64,000 bases of DNA from Variovorax paradoxus (lineage in GTDB: Bacteria > Pseudomonadota > Gammaproteobacteria > Burkholderiales > Burkholderiaceae_C): contig CP063166.1 in the NCBI GenBank assembly GCA_016806145.1, forward strand, positions 3,410,001-3,474,000, written 5' to 3'. The position numbers and the translations under genes are program-made. The notes below the pieces were generated by a model that saw only the letters and a program-made list of their open reading frames with translations, was not told the DNA's origin and did no database searches. The first letter of the stretch is position 1. The number at the start of each line of letters is the position of its first letter. This document shows, piece after piece, positions 1 to 7,705 of this stretch.

Positions 1-321
1 GCGCGCGAGCACGGTGGCGGCGCCGAAGAAGACCTGGATCACCATCAGCGCGCGCGCGACCTCCTCGGCCCAGTCGAAGGGGTCGTGCAGGAAATAGCGG
101 AACACGACCGAGACGAAGACGATGAGAACATCGATCGCGAGCACGACGCCGGCCACGTTCTCCATGGCGCGCGTGAGCCAGGCGAGGCCGCGGCCCGCGC
201 GGTGGGCGGTGCTGAAGCCCAGGGCGCGCGGATCGTGGCCGTGGCCCGCGGCCGGCAGCGGCGACAGGGGCGGCAGGACGGCGGGCGTGACCGGAGCCAT
301 CGGAGGCAGGACGCTGGACAT
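1..321 (-). CDS. TRAP transporter small permease (DctQ family), C-terminal part cut by the window edge
   Basis: The small membrane subunit of a tripartite ATP-independent periplasmic transporter, which with the large DctM subunit imports organic acids using an ion gradient. The frame opens with ATG at 321 and runs off the window at base 1, giving 107 residues. After a proline-rich N-terminus of about 45 residues comes a first hydrophobic segment (VAGVVLAIDVLIVFVSVVFR) followed by FLHDPFDWAEEVAR and the start of a second membrane segment; the FxWxEEVAR signature is typical of DctQ. It lies 5 bases after the stop of the binding-protein gene, so the two are surely co-transcribed. The large permease is expected just outside the window. 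The substrate cannot be read from this piece. Confidence 0.85.
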   Translation of the reverse strand, partial: MSSVLPPMAPVTPAVLPPLSPLPAAGHGHDPRALGFSTAHRAGRGLAWLTRAMENVAGVVLAIDVLIVFVSVVFRYFLHDPFDWAEEVARALMVIQVFFGAATVLAR

Positions 322-326
322 GCCGG

Positions 327-1370
327 TCAGGCGCGGGCGGCGTTGATGGCGGCGAACAGCGGCCCGGTCTCGGGATACTGCTTGGCGAAGGCCGACCAGA
401 GCCTGGCCTCCATCTCCTTGCGCACCTGGTCGCGCTCGTTCTTCGCCATGGGCGTGAAGCTCAGGCCCAGCTTCTTGAGTTCCTCGATGGCGCCCTGCCC
501 TTTCTCGGCGCCGATCTGGCGCTGCTGCGCGGTCGATTCGGCCGCGGCCTTGAGGAAGGCCGGGCGTAGGTCGGTCGGAATGCGGTCCATGGCGCGACGC
601 CCGGCGATGCAGACCATGGGGCTGAACAGGTGCTCGGTCATCCAGCAGTGCTTGACGACCTCGTTGAGCTTGCTCGCAAGCACGGTGGCGGCATCGTGCT
701 CGAAGCCGTCGACGACGCCGGTCTGCGCGGCCATGTAGAGCTCGCCGAAGGAGATGGGCGTGGGGATGGCGCCCATGATCTTGAAGGTCTCGATGAAGGC
801 GGGCGTGGGCAGCACCCGCAGCTTGACGTTCTTCACCTCGGCCAGCGACTTCACGGGCTGCTTGGTGTAGACGTTGCGCGCGCCGTAGTGCTGGCCCCAG
901 GTGATGACCTGGCAGCCGGTGCTCTTGACGAGCATGTCGTTGAGCTTGGCGCCGACGCCGCCGTCAAGGGCCTTGGCGACGTGCTCGTAGCTGTCGAACA
1001 GGTAGCCGAGGTCGAGCATGCCGAACTGCGGCGTGACGGTGGCCCAGATCGAGGAGCCGGTGAGCATCATGTCGATGGAGCCGACCTTGACCTGCTGGAC
1101 GACGTCGCTTTCCTTGCCGAGCTGGTTGTTGGGGAAGTAGTCGATGCGGATGCGCTCGCCGACGGCCTTCTTGAGGTTGACCTGCATGAGCTGGTTCCAC
1201 GCGAAGTGCGAGGAGTTGAGGTCGGCGACGTGCGAGGACGACAGGCGCAGCGCGACGGTCTTCTTGTCCTGCGCGGCGACGAAGGGCGTGAATCCCGTGC
1301 CGGCGGCCGCCATCGCGAGCGGCAGGGCCGACGATGACTGGACGAAGCGGCGGCGTGAAATCGAGGTCAT
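327..1370 (-). CDS. TRAP transporter substrate-binding protein (DctP family), Tat-exported
   Basis: A periplasmic solute receptor of 347 residues that delivers a carboxylate-type substrate to the DctQ/DctM permease. The N-terminus MTSISRRRFVQSSS carries a twin-arginine export motif followed by an alanine-rich hydrophobic stretch and a likely cleavage site near VAAQ. The body has the DctP pattern, including QLGKESDVVQQVKVGSIDMM, KLRVLPTPAFIETFK and the FGELYMAAQTGVVDGFE region near the ligand-binding arginine. The frame is open upstream to 1583, but ATG 1370 is chosen because AGGAGA lies 8 bases before it and the Tat signal begins there. The gene leads the operon with the small permease. A 12-base palindrome sits about 50 bases upstream. 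The ligand is unknown. Confidence 0.92.
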   Translation of the reverse strand: MTSISRRRFVQSSSALPLAMAAAGTGFTPFVAAQDKKTVALRLSSSHVADLNSSHFAWNQLMQVNLKKAVGERIRIDYFPNNQLGKESDVVQQVKVGSIDMMLTGSSIWATVTPQFGMLDLGYLFDSYEHVAKALDGGVGAKLNDMLVKSTGCQVITWGQHYGARNVYTKQPVKSLAEVKNVKLRVLPTPAFIETFKIMGAIPTPISFGELYMAAQTGVVDGFEHDAATVLASKLNEVVKHCWMTEHLFSPMVCIAGRRAMDRIPTDLRPAFLKAAAESTAQQRQIGAEKGQGAIEELKKLGLSFTPMAKNERDQVRKEMEARLWSAFAKQYPETGPLFAAINAARA

Positions 1371-1417
1371 GGCTTGTCTCCTGTGGGGTCGAACGCCCGT
1401 TTGGTGGAACGATTTAC

Positions 1418-1429
1418 TGTATCGATACA
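1418..1429. promoter_or_regulatory. Perfect 12-base palindrome upstream of the TRAP operon (likely operator)
   Basis: TGTATCGATACA is a perfect dyad 48 bases upstream of the DctP start codon, where a repressor would overlap or sit just below the promoter. The TGTAT-N2-ATACA shape resembles sites used by GntR-family regulators, but no regulator gene adjoins it here, so the binding protein is unknown. Confidence 0.5.
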
Positions 1430-1502
1430 CCAATGGCGTTGCAATGTTGATTCGGTAGGTGTTTTCCTTCGTAAACGGCGGGTTTTGGGGGCGCTGGGGG
1501 CG

Positions 1503-1600
1503 CGTGCACAGGACAGCGGGTACTTCCCTCCGCGAATGTCCCCCGGCCTTCGGCCTCCTCCTTGATTTCGCTGCGGGAAGCACCCGCTGCCCTGTGCACG
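1503..1600. repeat. Intergenic hairpin element, copy A
   Basis: The 437-base gap 1371-1807 holds no gene. It contains this element and its facing partner at 1644-1735. The outer arms are CGTGCACAGGACAGCGGGT (1503-1521) and its near-perfect complement at 1582-1600 (one mismatch in 19). They enclose a core of about 60 bases (1522-1581), which itself starts ACTTCCC and ends GGGAAGC, so the whole unit can fold into a long stem. The core matches the core of copy B at roughly 90 percent. It looks like a REP/BIME-type intergenic repeat, and no transposase is present. Confidence 0.75.
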
Positions 1601-1643
1601 TGGGCGCTGCGGTGATGCCGGCCGATCAACTGCTGCGCGTCTG

Positions 1644-1735
1644 GCGCGCGTCGGCGGGGTACTCCCCGCAGCGAAATAAAGGAGGAGCCGAAGGCGGGGG
1701 ACATTCGCGGAGGGGAGTACCCCGTCGGCGCGCGC
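1644..1735. repeat. Intergenic hairpin element, copy B (inverted relative to copy A)
   Basis: The arms GCGCGCGTCGGCGGGGTA and onward (1644-1667) pair with 1712-1735 with two mismatches in 24. The core between them is the reverse complement of the core of copy A, with shared blocks such as CCGCGAATGTCCCCC and ATTTCGCTGCGGG. The arms bear no resemblance to those of copy A although they pair equally well. The two elements face each other about 43 bases apart. Confidence 0.75.
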
Positions 1736-1807
1736 TCGCCCCCGGCCTACGACAACACGGCCCCCTCACCATTGCCACGGAACACACGACCCGCTAGGGT
1801 TGTCCGC

Positions 1808-2341
1808 ATGACCCCAGAGACCTCCCCCGACGCCGCGAGAAGCTACGCCATCCAGATGCACGGCGACCAGAAGTACGGCGTGCACCCCTACGTCCACCAC
1901 CTCGATGCAGTGGTCGCGCTGCTGCGGCCATATGGGGAACAGGCGCAGGTCGTGGGCTACCTGCACGACGTGGTGGAAGACACCGACGCCACCGTGGCCG
2001 ACATCGCCGAACGCTTCGGCACGCTGGTGGCGGGTTGCGTGGCACTGCTGAGCGACGCGCCCGGTGCCAACCGCAAGGAGCGCAAGGCCCGGACCTATGC
2101 CGCCATGTCGCATGTGAAGGGCGAACAGGAACTCGCGCTGACCGTGAAGGCCGCCGACCGACTGGCCAACGTGCGCGCCTGCGTGGCCGATGGCCATCGC
2201 GACCTGTGGGAGACCTACCGCGGCGAGCACGCCACCTTCAAGGCCGCCGCCTACAGGGCCGGCCAGTGCGATCCGCTCTGGGCCGAGCTCGATACCCTGC
2301 TCAGCGACGCCGCGGCGCCTGAGCGCAGGCCGACGGCTTGA
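1808..2341 (+). CDS. Stand-alone HD-domain alarmone hydrolase, SpoT/MESH1-like
   Basis: A 177-residue protein matching only the hydrolase half of RelA/SpoT proteins. Family knowledge predicts Mn-dependent removal of pyrophosphate from (p)ppGpp, or a related nucleotide, in the cytoplasm. The metal and active-site motifs are present in order: PYVHH around residues 27-31, LHDVVEDT at 52-59 and KAADRLANV at 114-122. The length is that of small alarmone hydrolases, with no synthetase, TGS or ACT domain. ATG 1808 is used because the family homology begins just after it; an ATG at 1772 in the same frame would add 12 unsupported residues. The gene stands alone between the hairpin repeats and a convergent exporter. 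The true substrate could be another nucleotide. Confidence 0.8.
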   Translation: MTPETSPDAARSYAIQMHGDQKYGVHPYVHHLDAVVALLRPYGEQAQVVGYLHDVVEDTDATVADIAERFGTLVAGCVALLSDAPGANRKERKARTYAAMSHVKGEQELALTVKAADRLANVRACVADGHRDLWETYRGEHATFKAAAYRAGQCDPLWAELDTLLSDAAAPERRPTA

Positions 2342-2371
2342 GGCCCAGCCCTTGGCGACGCGTCCGGGGCT

Positions 2372-3967
2372 TCAGCCGACCTGAGTCGCGCCCTTGCCGC
2401 CGATCATGCGCCACGCACTCGCCGCGCTGAGCAGCGCCAGCCCGGCGCTCAGCAGCATCACCCAGCGGAAGCCCGCGACGAAGGCTTCGGCCACCGCGCG
2501 CCGCAGGGCCTCGGCCGTGGCCGCATCCACGCCCGGCGGCATGGCGGCGCCGGCGAGCCTGGCGCGCTCGCCTTCGAAGAAGACCGTCACCTGCGCCGAG
2601 GCGCCCGCGGCCTGGAGCCGCTCGGCCAGCGCCGCGTCGAAGGCCCGGGCCATGATCGCGCCGAAGACCGCGATGGCCAGCACCGCGGCCGCGCGCGAGA
2701 CCGCGTTGTTCACGCCCGAGGCCACGCCCGCGAGCTCGGGGCCGACCGCGTTCATCACGGTGGTGGTGAGCGGCGCCACGGTCACCGTCATGCCCAGGCC
2801 CAGCACCACCACGGCCGGCAGGAAGCCGCTCCAGTAGCTCGCGTCCACGCCGGGCAGCGCGAACAGCGCGAAGCCCACGGCCGCGATCGCGGGCCCGATC
2901 ACCAGCGGCAGCCGCGGCCCGAAGCGGTCGACCAGCTGGCCGGCCCAGCCCGAGAGCGCGAACATGATGAGGATGAAGGGCAGCAGCGCCGCGCCGGCCG
3001 CCGTGGCCGACCAGCCCTGCACCTGGATCAGGTTGAGCGGGAAGAAATAGAGCCCGCCGCCGAGCGCCGCATAGAGCAGCAGGGTCAGCAGGTTGGCGCC
3101 GCTGAAGTTGCCGATGCGCAGCAGCGAGAGCGGCAGCATCGGCGCGCGCACGCGCCGCTCGATGGCGACGAAGCCCGCGCTGCCCGCGAGGCCGAGGGCC
3201 AGCGCCGCGAGCACGGCCGCCGAGGTCCAGCCCTGCGTGGGCGCCTCGATGAACGCATAGACGATGCCGCCGAGCCCGGCCGTGGCCAGCAGCGCGCCCC
3301 AGGGATCGAGGCCGCCGCCGGCCGAGGCGCCGCGGCTCTCGGGCACGTGGCGCCAGCAGATCCACAGCACCAGCAGCGCCATCGGCACGTTGACCAGGAA
3401 GGCCCAGGTCCACGAGAAGTGATCGACCAGGAAGCCGCCGAGCACCGGCCCCACGGCGGCCGTGATGCCGCTGAAGCCCGACCAGGTGCCGATGGCCTTG
3501 CCGCGCGCCTTCTCGGAAAAGGCCGCGCTGATCAGCGCCAGGCTGCCCGGCACCAGCAGCGCGCCGCCGATGCCCTGCACCGCGCGCGCGGCGATCAGCT
3601 GCTGCACGCTGGCCGCGAGCGCGCAGGCCACCGACGAGAGCGCGAAGAGCGCGACGCCGATCGCGAACACGCGGCGGCGCCCGAAGTGGTCGCCGAGCGC
3701 GCCGCCCACCAGCAGCAGCGCGGCCAGCAGCAAGGCATAGGACTCGACCACCCACTGCGCCTGGAAGGCGGTGGCGCGCAGGTCGGCCTGGATCGCGGGC
3801 AGCGCGACGTTGACGACGGTGCCGTCGATGAAGGCCATGCTCGAGCCGACGATGGCCGCGGCCAGCACCCAGGGCCGTGAGGCCTCGGGGCAGCCGGTGT
3901 CGTCGACGGGGCCGGTGCCGTGCCGGATCAGCGTGTCGTCGCAGGGCGTCTTGCCGATCTGTGTCAT
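2372..3967 (-). CDS. MFS exporter, DHA2 (EmrB/QacA) family, 14 membrane segments
   Basis: A proton-driven drug or metabolite exporter of 531 residues in the inner membrane. An N-terminal hydrophilic tail of about 30 residues precedes the first membrane helix. The DHA2 motifs are visible: SSMAFIDGTVVNVALPAIQADL in helix 1, GALGDHFGRRRVF (motif A, residues about 87-100) and ARAVQGIGGALLVPGSLALI (motif C). A long loop with QAAGASAQVTVFFEGERARL lies before the last helix, as is common in this family. ATG 3967 has GGAGA 7 bases upstream. It is convergent with the alarmone hydrolase and 91 bases beyond the end of the pqi operon. The substrate is not predictable. Confidence 0.9.
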   Translation of the reverse strand: MTQIGKTPCDDTLIRHGTGPVDDTGCPEASRPWVLAAAIVGSSMAFIDGTVVNVALPAIQADLRATAFQAQWVVESYALLLAALLLVGGALGDHFGRRRVFAIGVALFALSSVACALAASVQQLIAARAVQGIGGALLVPGSLALISAAFSEKARGKAIGTWSGFSGITAAVGPVLGGFLVDHFSWTWAFLVNVPMALLVLWICWRHVPESRGASAGGGLDPWGALLATAGLGGIVYAFIEAPTQGWTSAAVLAALALGLAGSAGFVAIERRVRAPMLPLSLLRIGNFSGANLLTLLLYAALGGGLYFFPLNLIQVQGWSATAAGAALLPFILIMFALSGWAGQLVDRFGPRLPLVIGPAIAAVGFALFALPGVDASYWSGFLPAVVVLGLGMTVTVAPLTTTVMNAVGPELAGVASGVNNAVSRAAAVLAIAVFGAIMARAFDAALAERLQAAGASAQVTVFFEGERARLAGAAMPPGVDAATAEALRRAVAEAFVAGFRWVMLLSAGLALLSAASAWRMIGGKGATQVG

Positions 3968-4058
3968 CGCTGGTCTCCGCTTCTTCCTGGCATCACGCAG
4001 TCCAGAGCTTCATCCGCCGCGCCCACCCTGCCGCGCGGCTAACGCGCAACGGCCACGT

Positions 4059-4691
4059 TCAAATGGCGCAGGCGGTCGCCGACGGATTCGCGCGCGCCGC
4101 GGCCACGCTGCGCGCCATCGCCGCGGCCACGGCGGCGGTCACGCGCTGGGCGCCCTGCGCCACCGCGTCCATGCCGGTGCCCACCGGTTCACCGGCCTCG
4201 AAGCTGCACACCAGCGTGCGCGGCTCGTCGGCGCGCCGCAGGGTCCAGCTGAAGGCCGCTTCGACACGGCCGCCGTCGACGGCGTCGAACTGCTTGAGCT
4301 GCGCCGCGATGCGCCACACCGGCTGCACGTTGGGGCGGCCGCCCTTGCTGACATCGAGCGCGCCCAGGCGCGTGGCGATGCCGCTGGCCAGCGCGTCGCG
4401 CAGCTCGTTCTCGAACGACGAGGCCCAGCGGTGCTGCTCGAGCACCTCGACCTGCACGCTGCCGCCGGGCTTGCGCACCACCATCTGCGGCCGCGCCAGC
4501 CGCTCGGGCACGGCCACGGGTGCGAGCTCGATGGCCAGCGGCACGGTGCCGCTGGCGGCGGGCGCGGCGACCTGGTCCGCGGGCACGCTGCTGGCCAGCG
4601 TGTAGTAGCTGTCGGGCTTGCTCGCGCAACCTGCCGCGAGCGCGGCCAGCAACGCGATGCCGGCGAGGAAGGTTCTGCTGTGCTTCGTCAT
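4059..4691 (-). CDS. pqiC: PqiC-type outer-membrane lipoprotein of the Pqi system
   Basis: A 210-residue lipoprotein of the ABC-type transport auxiliary family (formerly DUF330). In E. coli PqiC sits on the inner face of the outer membrane and docks the PqiB syringe. The N-terminus MTKHSRTFLAGIALLAALAAGC is a lipoprotein signal with lipobox LAAGC. YYTLASS follows, as does SVQVEVLEQHRWASSFENEL, both typical of the family. ATG 4691 overlaps the pqiB stop as ATGA, so translation is coupled. It is the last gene of the four-gene pqi operon. Confidence 0.9.
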   Translation of the reverse strand: MTKHSRTFLAGIALLAALAAGCASKPDSYYTLASSVPADQVAAPAASGTVPLAIELAPVAVPERLARPQMVVRKPGGSVQVEVLEQHRWASSFENELRDALASGIATRLGALDVSKGGRPNVQPVWRIAAQLKQFDAVDGGRVEAAFSWTLRRADEPRTLVCSFEAGEPVGTGMDAVAQGAQRVTAAVAAAMARSVAAARANPSATACAI

Positions 4692-6340
4692 TTCTTGTCG
4701 TCCGGTTTGCCGCGCAGCAGCGATTCGGGATGGCGTTCGAGGTAGTCGGTCAGCACGCGCACCGAACCGGCGGCGCGCGTGAGCTCCTGCAGCATCTGGC
4801 GCGTGTCCTGCTGCAGCGGCGAGTCGTCGGCCAGCGTGCGCTCGGCCGAGTTCACGGTCTTGCGCACGTCCTTCATGGCGGCGGCCAGCTCGGGTGTCAC
4901 GTCGTTGTTGATGCGGTTCACCGTCTGCTCGGCGGCGGTCAGCGTCTTGTTGAGCGTGGCCAGCGTGGTGCGCAGGTCCTGCGCGATCTGCTCGTAGGGC
5001 ACCTTGTTGAGCTTGCTCGCGATCTCCTGCACCTGCGACTGGATCTCGTCGAGGCTGTTGGCCATGGTCGGCAGCTCGATCGGGCTCTTCGTCAGGTCGA
5101 TCTTCGCGGGCGGCGCCTTCGGGAAGAAGTCGAGCGCGACATAGACCGAGCCCGTGATCAGGTTGCCGTTGCGCAATTGCGCGCGCAGGCCCTTCTCGGT
5201 GAGGAAGCGCAGGCGCTCCTGCTGCGAGAAGCGCGGCTCCTTCTCGTCGGTGCGATCGACGCTGCGGCGGCGCAGCCGGTCGGGATAGATCTGCACCAGC
5301 ACCGGCATGCGGAACTCGCGCTCGGCGCGGTCGAACTCCACGCCGATCGACTTGACCTCGCCGATCACCACGCCGCGGAAATCGACCGGCGCGCCCGGCA
5401 CCAGGCCGCGCAGCGACTGGTTGAAATACATCAGCAGCGTCTGCGAGGGGCCGTCGGGCTCCTTCATCGCCGTGACCTCGTCGGGCGCGAGCATGAAGGC
5501 GGTGTTCTCCTTCGCGAGCGGGCCCATGGCGTCGTCGGGCGCCTGGAACGCGATGCCGCCGAGCAGGATGGTCGCGAGCGACTGGGTGCGCAGCGTGAAG
5601 CCGCTGGCACTGAGTTGCGCGTCGATGCCGCTGGCCTGCCAGAAGCGCGAATTGACGCCCACGAACTTGTCGTAGGGCGCGTTGACGAACACGCGCAGCG
5701 TCACGCCGCGGCCGTCGCCGTCGAGCTCGTAGGCCGCCACCTGCCCCACCTTGATGCGGCGGAAGTACACGGGCGAGCCGACGTCGAGCGAGCCGATGTC
5801 GGCGGCGCGCAGCAGGAACTGCTGGCCCGAGTCGTCGCGCGTGACGATGGGCGGCGTTTCCAGGCCCTTGAACTCGCCTGCGCTCTCCTTCGACACGCCG
5901 GCGTCGGCGCCGATGTAGGCGCCCGACAGCAGCGTGTTCAGGCCCGAGATGCCCGAGGTGTCGAGCCGCGGCCGCACCACCCAGAAGCGCGAGTCCTCGG
6001 AGGTGAAGCCTTCGGCCTCCTTGTTGAGCTGCACCAGCACGCGCACGTGCGAACGGTCGCGCGCCAGGCGCAGGCTCTGCACCAGGCCGATCTGCACGTC
6101 CTTGTACTTGACGGCGGTCTTGCCGGCCTCGAGACCCTCGGCGGTCTTGAAGGTCAGCACGATCTCGGGGCCGCGCTCCATCAGGATGCGCGCCACCAGC
6201 ATCACGCCCACCAGCGCGGCCACGATCGGGATCAGCCAGATCAGCGAGGGCAGCCACTCGCGGCGGCGCTTGACCTGCGGCCTCGGCAATGGCGGCGCGG
6301 ACGGCGCCGGTCGGTCTTGCGGTTGGTCTTCTTCACTCAT
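4688..6340 (-). CDS. pqiB: PqiB, MCE-domain lipid-transport protein
   Basis: A 550-residue protein with one N-terminal membrane helix (about residues 30-51) and three MCE/MlaD domains. The domains start near VLTFKTAEGLEAGKTAVKYKDVQIG, VGSPVYFRRIKVGQVAAYEL and VPGAPVDFRGVVIGEVKSIGVEF. A helical C-terminal region rich in QIAQDLRTTLATLNKTL-type heptads follows. In E. coli PqiB forms hexameric rings stacked into a hollow tube that carries hydrophobic molecules between the two membranes. The size and three-domain layout match. The start overlaps the end of the second pqiA gene as ATGA. Confidence 0.94.
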   Translation of the reverse strand: MSEEDQPQDRPAPSAPPLPRPQVKRRREWLPSLIWLIPIVAALVGVMLVARILMERGPEIVLTFKTAEGLEAGKTAVKYKDVQIGLVQSLRLARDRSHVRVLVQLNKEAEGFTSEDSRFWVVRPRLDTSGISGLNTLLSGAYIGADAGVSKESAGEFKGLETPPIVTRDDSGQQFLLRAADIGSLDVGSPVYFRRIKVGQVAAYELDGDGRGVTLRVFVNAPYDKFVGVNSRFWQASGIDAQLSASGFTLRTQSLATILLGGIAFQAPDDAMGPLAKENTAFMLAPDEVTAMKEPDGPSQTLLMYFNQSLRGLVPGAPVDFRGVVIGEVKSIGVEFDRAEREFRMPVLVQIYPDRLRRRSVDRTDEKEPRFSQQERLRFLTEKGLRAQLRNGNLITGSVYVALDFFPKAPPAKIDLTKSPIELPTMANSLDEIQSQVQEIASKLNKVPYEQIAQDLRTTLATLNKTLTAAEQTVNRINNDVTPELAAAMKDVRKTVNSAERTLADDSPLQQDTRQMLQELTRAAGSVRVLTDYLERHPESLLRGKPDDKK

Positions 6341-7050
6341 GCTGCTTGTTCTTCCCTGTTCTCGAAACTCTCTTGCATCGCCTGTGCCTGCCGGCTGTCC
6401 CAGGTGAGCTTCGGATCGAAGCTCAGCGAGGCCAGCATGGTCAGCACCACCACCGAGCCGAAGGCCGCGATGCCCACGCCCGCGGTGATCACCGCGAAGC
6501 CCTGGATCTGCACCAGCCCGGTCAGCAGCGACACCACGAACACGTCGAGCATCGACCAGCGGCCGATGATCTCGATGATGTGATAGAGCTTGGCCCGCTC
6601 GTGCTGCCGCCAGCTGCTGCCGCGCTGCGCCATCACCACGAGCAGGAACAGCACGGCCAGCTTGAACAGCGGCACCAGGAAGCTCGCGATGAAGACGATG
6701 GCCGCGAGCCCGTAGGCGCCCGAGACCCAGAAATAGATCACCCCGCTGAGGATGGTGTCGTACTGCGCGCCGAACAGCGTGCGCGTGATCATCACCGGCA
6801 GCAGGTTGGCCGGGATGTACATGATGCAGGCCGCGATCAGGAAGGCCCAGGTGCGCGTGAGGCTCTGCGGCTTGCGCGTGTGCAGGTGCGTGCCGCAGCG
6901 CCCGCAGGCCTCGCCCTCCTGCGCGTCCTGCCAGACCGCCGCGCAGTGCGGGCAGGCCAGCAGGCCCAGCGAGGCGGCGGTGACCACCGGCGTGTCGGCG
7001 GCGGGTTCGGGTTCGGGCGGGGGCGGCCTGCGCAACGACGGGAACTTCAT
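6337..7050 (-). CDS. pqiA: PqiA-type inner-membrane protein, second half-size copy
   Basis: A 237-residue membrane protein that corresponds to one half of the E. coli PqiA protein. A proline-rich N-terminus leads to a zinc-ribbon pair (CPHC near residue 34 and CGRC near 50). These precede about four membrane helices, with the family signature SLTRTWAFLIAACIMYIPANLLPVM. The conserved CxxC pairs and four-helix block recur in the gene just upstream, so the full-length PqiA is split here into two polypeptides. ATG 7050 overlaps the preceding gene and the stop overlaps pqiB, both by 4 bases. Confidence 0.88.
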   Translation of the reverse strand: MKFPSLRRPPPPEPEPAADTPVVTAASLGLLACPHCAAVWQDAQEGEACGRCGTHLHTRKPQSLTRTWAFLIAACIMYIPANLLPVMITRTLFGAQYDTILSGVIYFWVSGAYGLAAIVFIASFLVPLFKLAVLFLLVVMAQRGSSWRQHERAKLYHIIEIIGRWSMLDVFVVSLLTGLVQIQGFAVITAGVGIAAFGSVVVLTMLASLSFDPKLTWDSRQAQAMQESFENREEQAA

Positions 7051-7685
7051 GCGGAAGCCCTCTCCCTGTCCTCGTCGCCGGCGGCGCGGAAGGTCGTCTC
7101 CCAGAACGCGCCCGGGTTGAACGACAGCACCGCCGTCAGCGTGACCGTGAGCGCCACGAAGGCCCACAGCGCGGGCCCGGGCACCACCGTCGCCATGCTC
7201 GAGAGCTTGACCACGGCCACCAGCACGCCGAGCAGGAACACCTCGATCATTCCCCAGGGCCGCAGCGACTGCATCAGCCGCACCAGGATCGCGAAGCCCA
7301 GCGGCCGATGCTCGCGGCGCAGCGGGATCAGCAGGTAGACCAGGATGCACAACTGCAGCAGCGGGAACAGGATGGTGGTGGCCAGCACCAGCAGCGCCAC
7401 CACCGACATGCCCTCGGCGCCGAGCACCACCACCGCGCCGGCCAGCGTGGTCTGGCTGCGCAGGCCCTGCAGCTCGATCTCGACGATCGGGAACAGGTTG
7501 GCGATCGCGAACATGATGAGGCTGGTCACGGTCAGCGGCAGGATACGGCTTTCCTGCGCGCCCGGATGGCGGCCGATCTCGGTGCCGCAGCGCGCGCAAT
7601 GGGCGACCTCGCGCGGCTGCAGTTCGGCGCGGGCATAGACCGCATCGCAGCCCGGGCATACCACCGTGTCAGGTACTTCCTTCAT
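7047..7685 (-). CDS. pqiA: PqiA-type inner-membrane protein, first half-size copy, operon leader
   Basis: A 212-residue PqiA half with an N-terminal zinc ribbon (CPGC near residue 10, CARC near 31), then about four membrane helices containing TSLIMFAIANLFPIVEIEL and LMQSLRPWGMIEVFLLGVLVAVVKL. In the Pqi system the PqiA protein is the inner-membrane partner of the PqiB tube. It is the first gene of the pqiA-pqiA-pqiB-pqiC operon. Only 20 bases separate it from the stop of the upstream exporter gene, so the operon either has a promoter inside that gene or is read through from it. Confidence 0.88.
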   Translation of the reverse strand: MKEVPDTVVCPGCDAVYARAELQPREVAHCARCGTEIGRHPGAQESRILPLTVTSLIMFAIANLFPIVEIELQGLRSQTTLAGAVVVLGAEGMSVVALLVLATTILFPLLQLCILVYLLIPLRREHRPLGFAILVRLMQSLRPWGMIEVFLLGVLVAVVKLSSMATVVPGPALWAFVALTVTLTAVLSFNPGAFWETTFRAAGDEDRERASA

Positions 7686-7705
7686 GGGGCCGTACCCTAA
7701 CCTAT

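Noticed and set aside
825..830. Search for tRNA, rRNA or CRISPR anywhere in the window
   Set aside because: No cloverleaf with a T-loop GTTCGA signature, no rRNA stretch and no regularly spaced direct repeats were found. The coordinates given are only a placeholder for the whole window.
1500..1740. Facing repeats considered as an insertion sequence or integron-type attachment site
   Set aside because: There is no transposase or integrase frame, no target duplication, and the core lacks the R/L-box spacing of attC sites.
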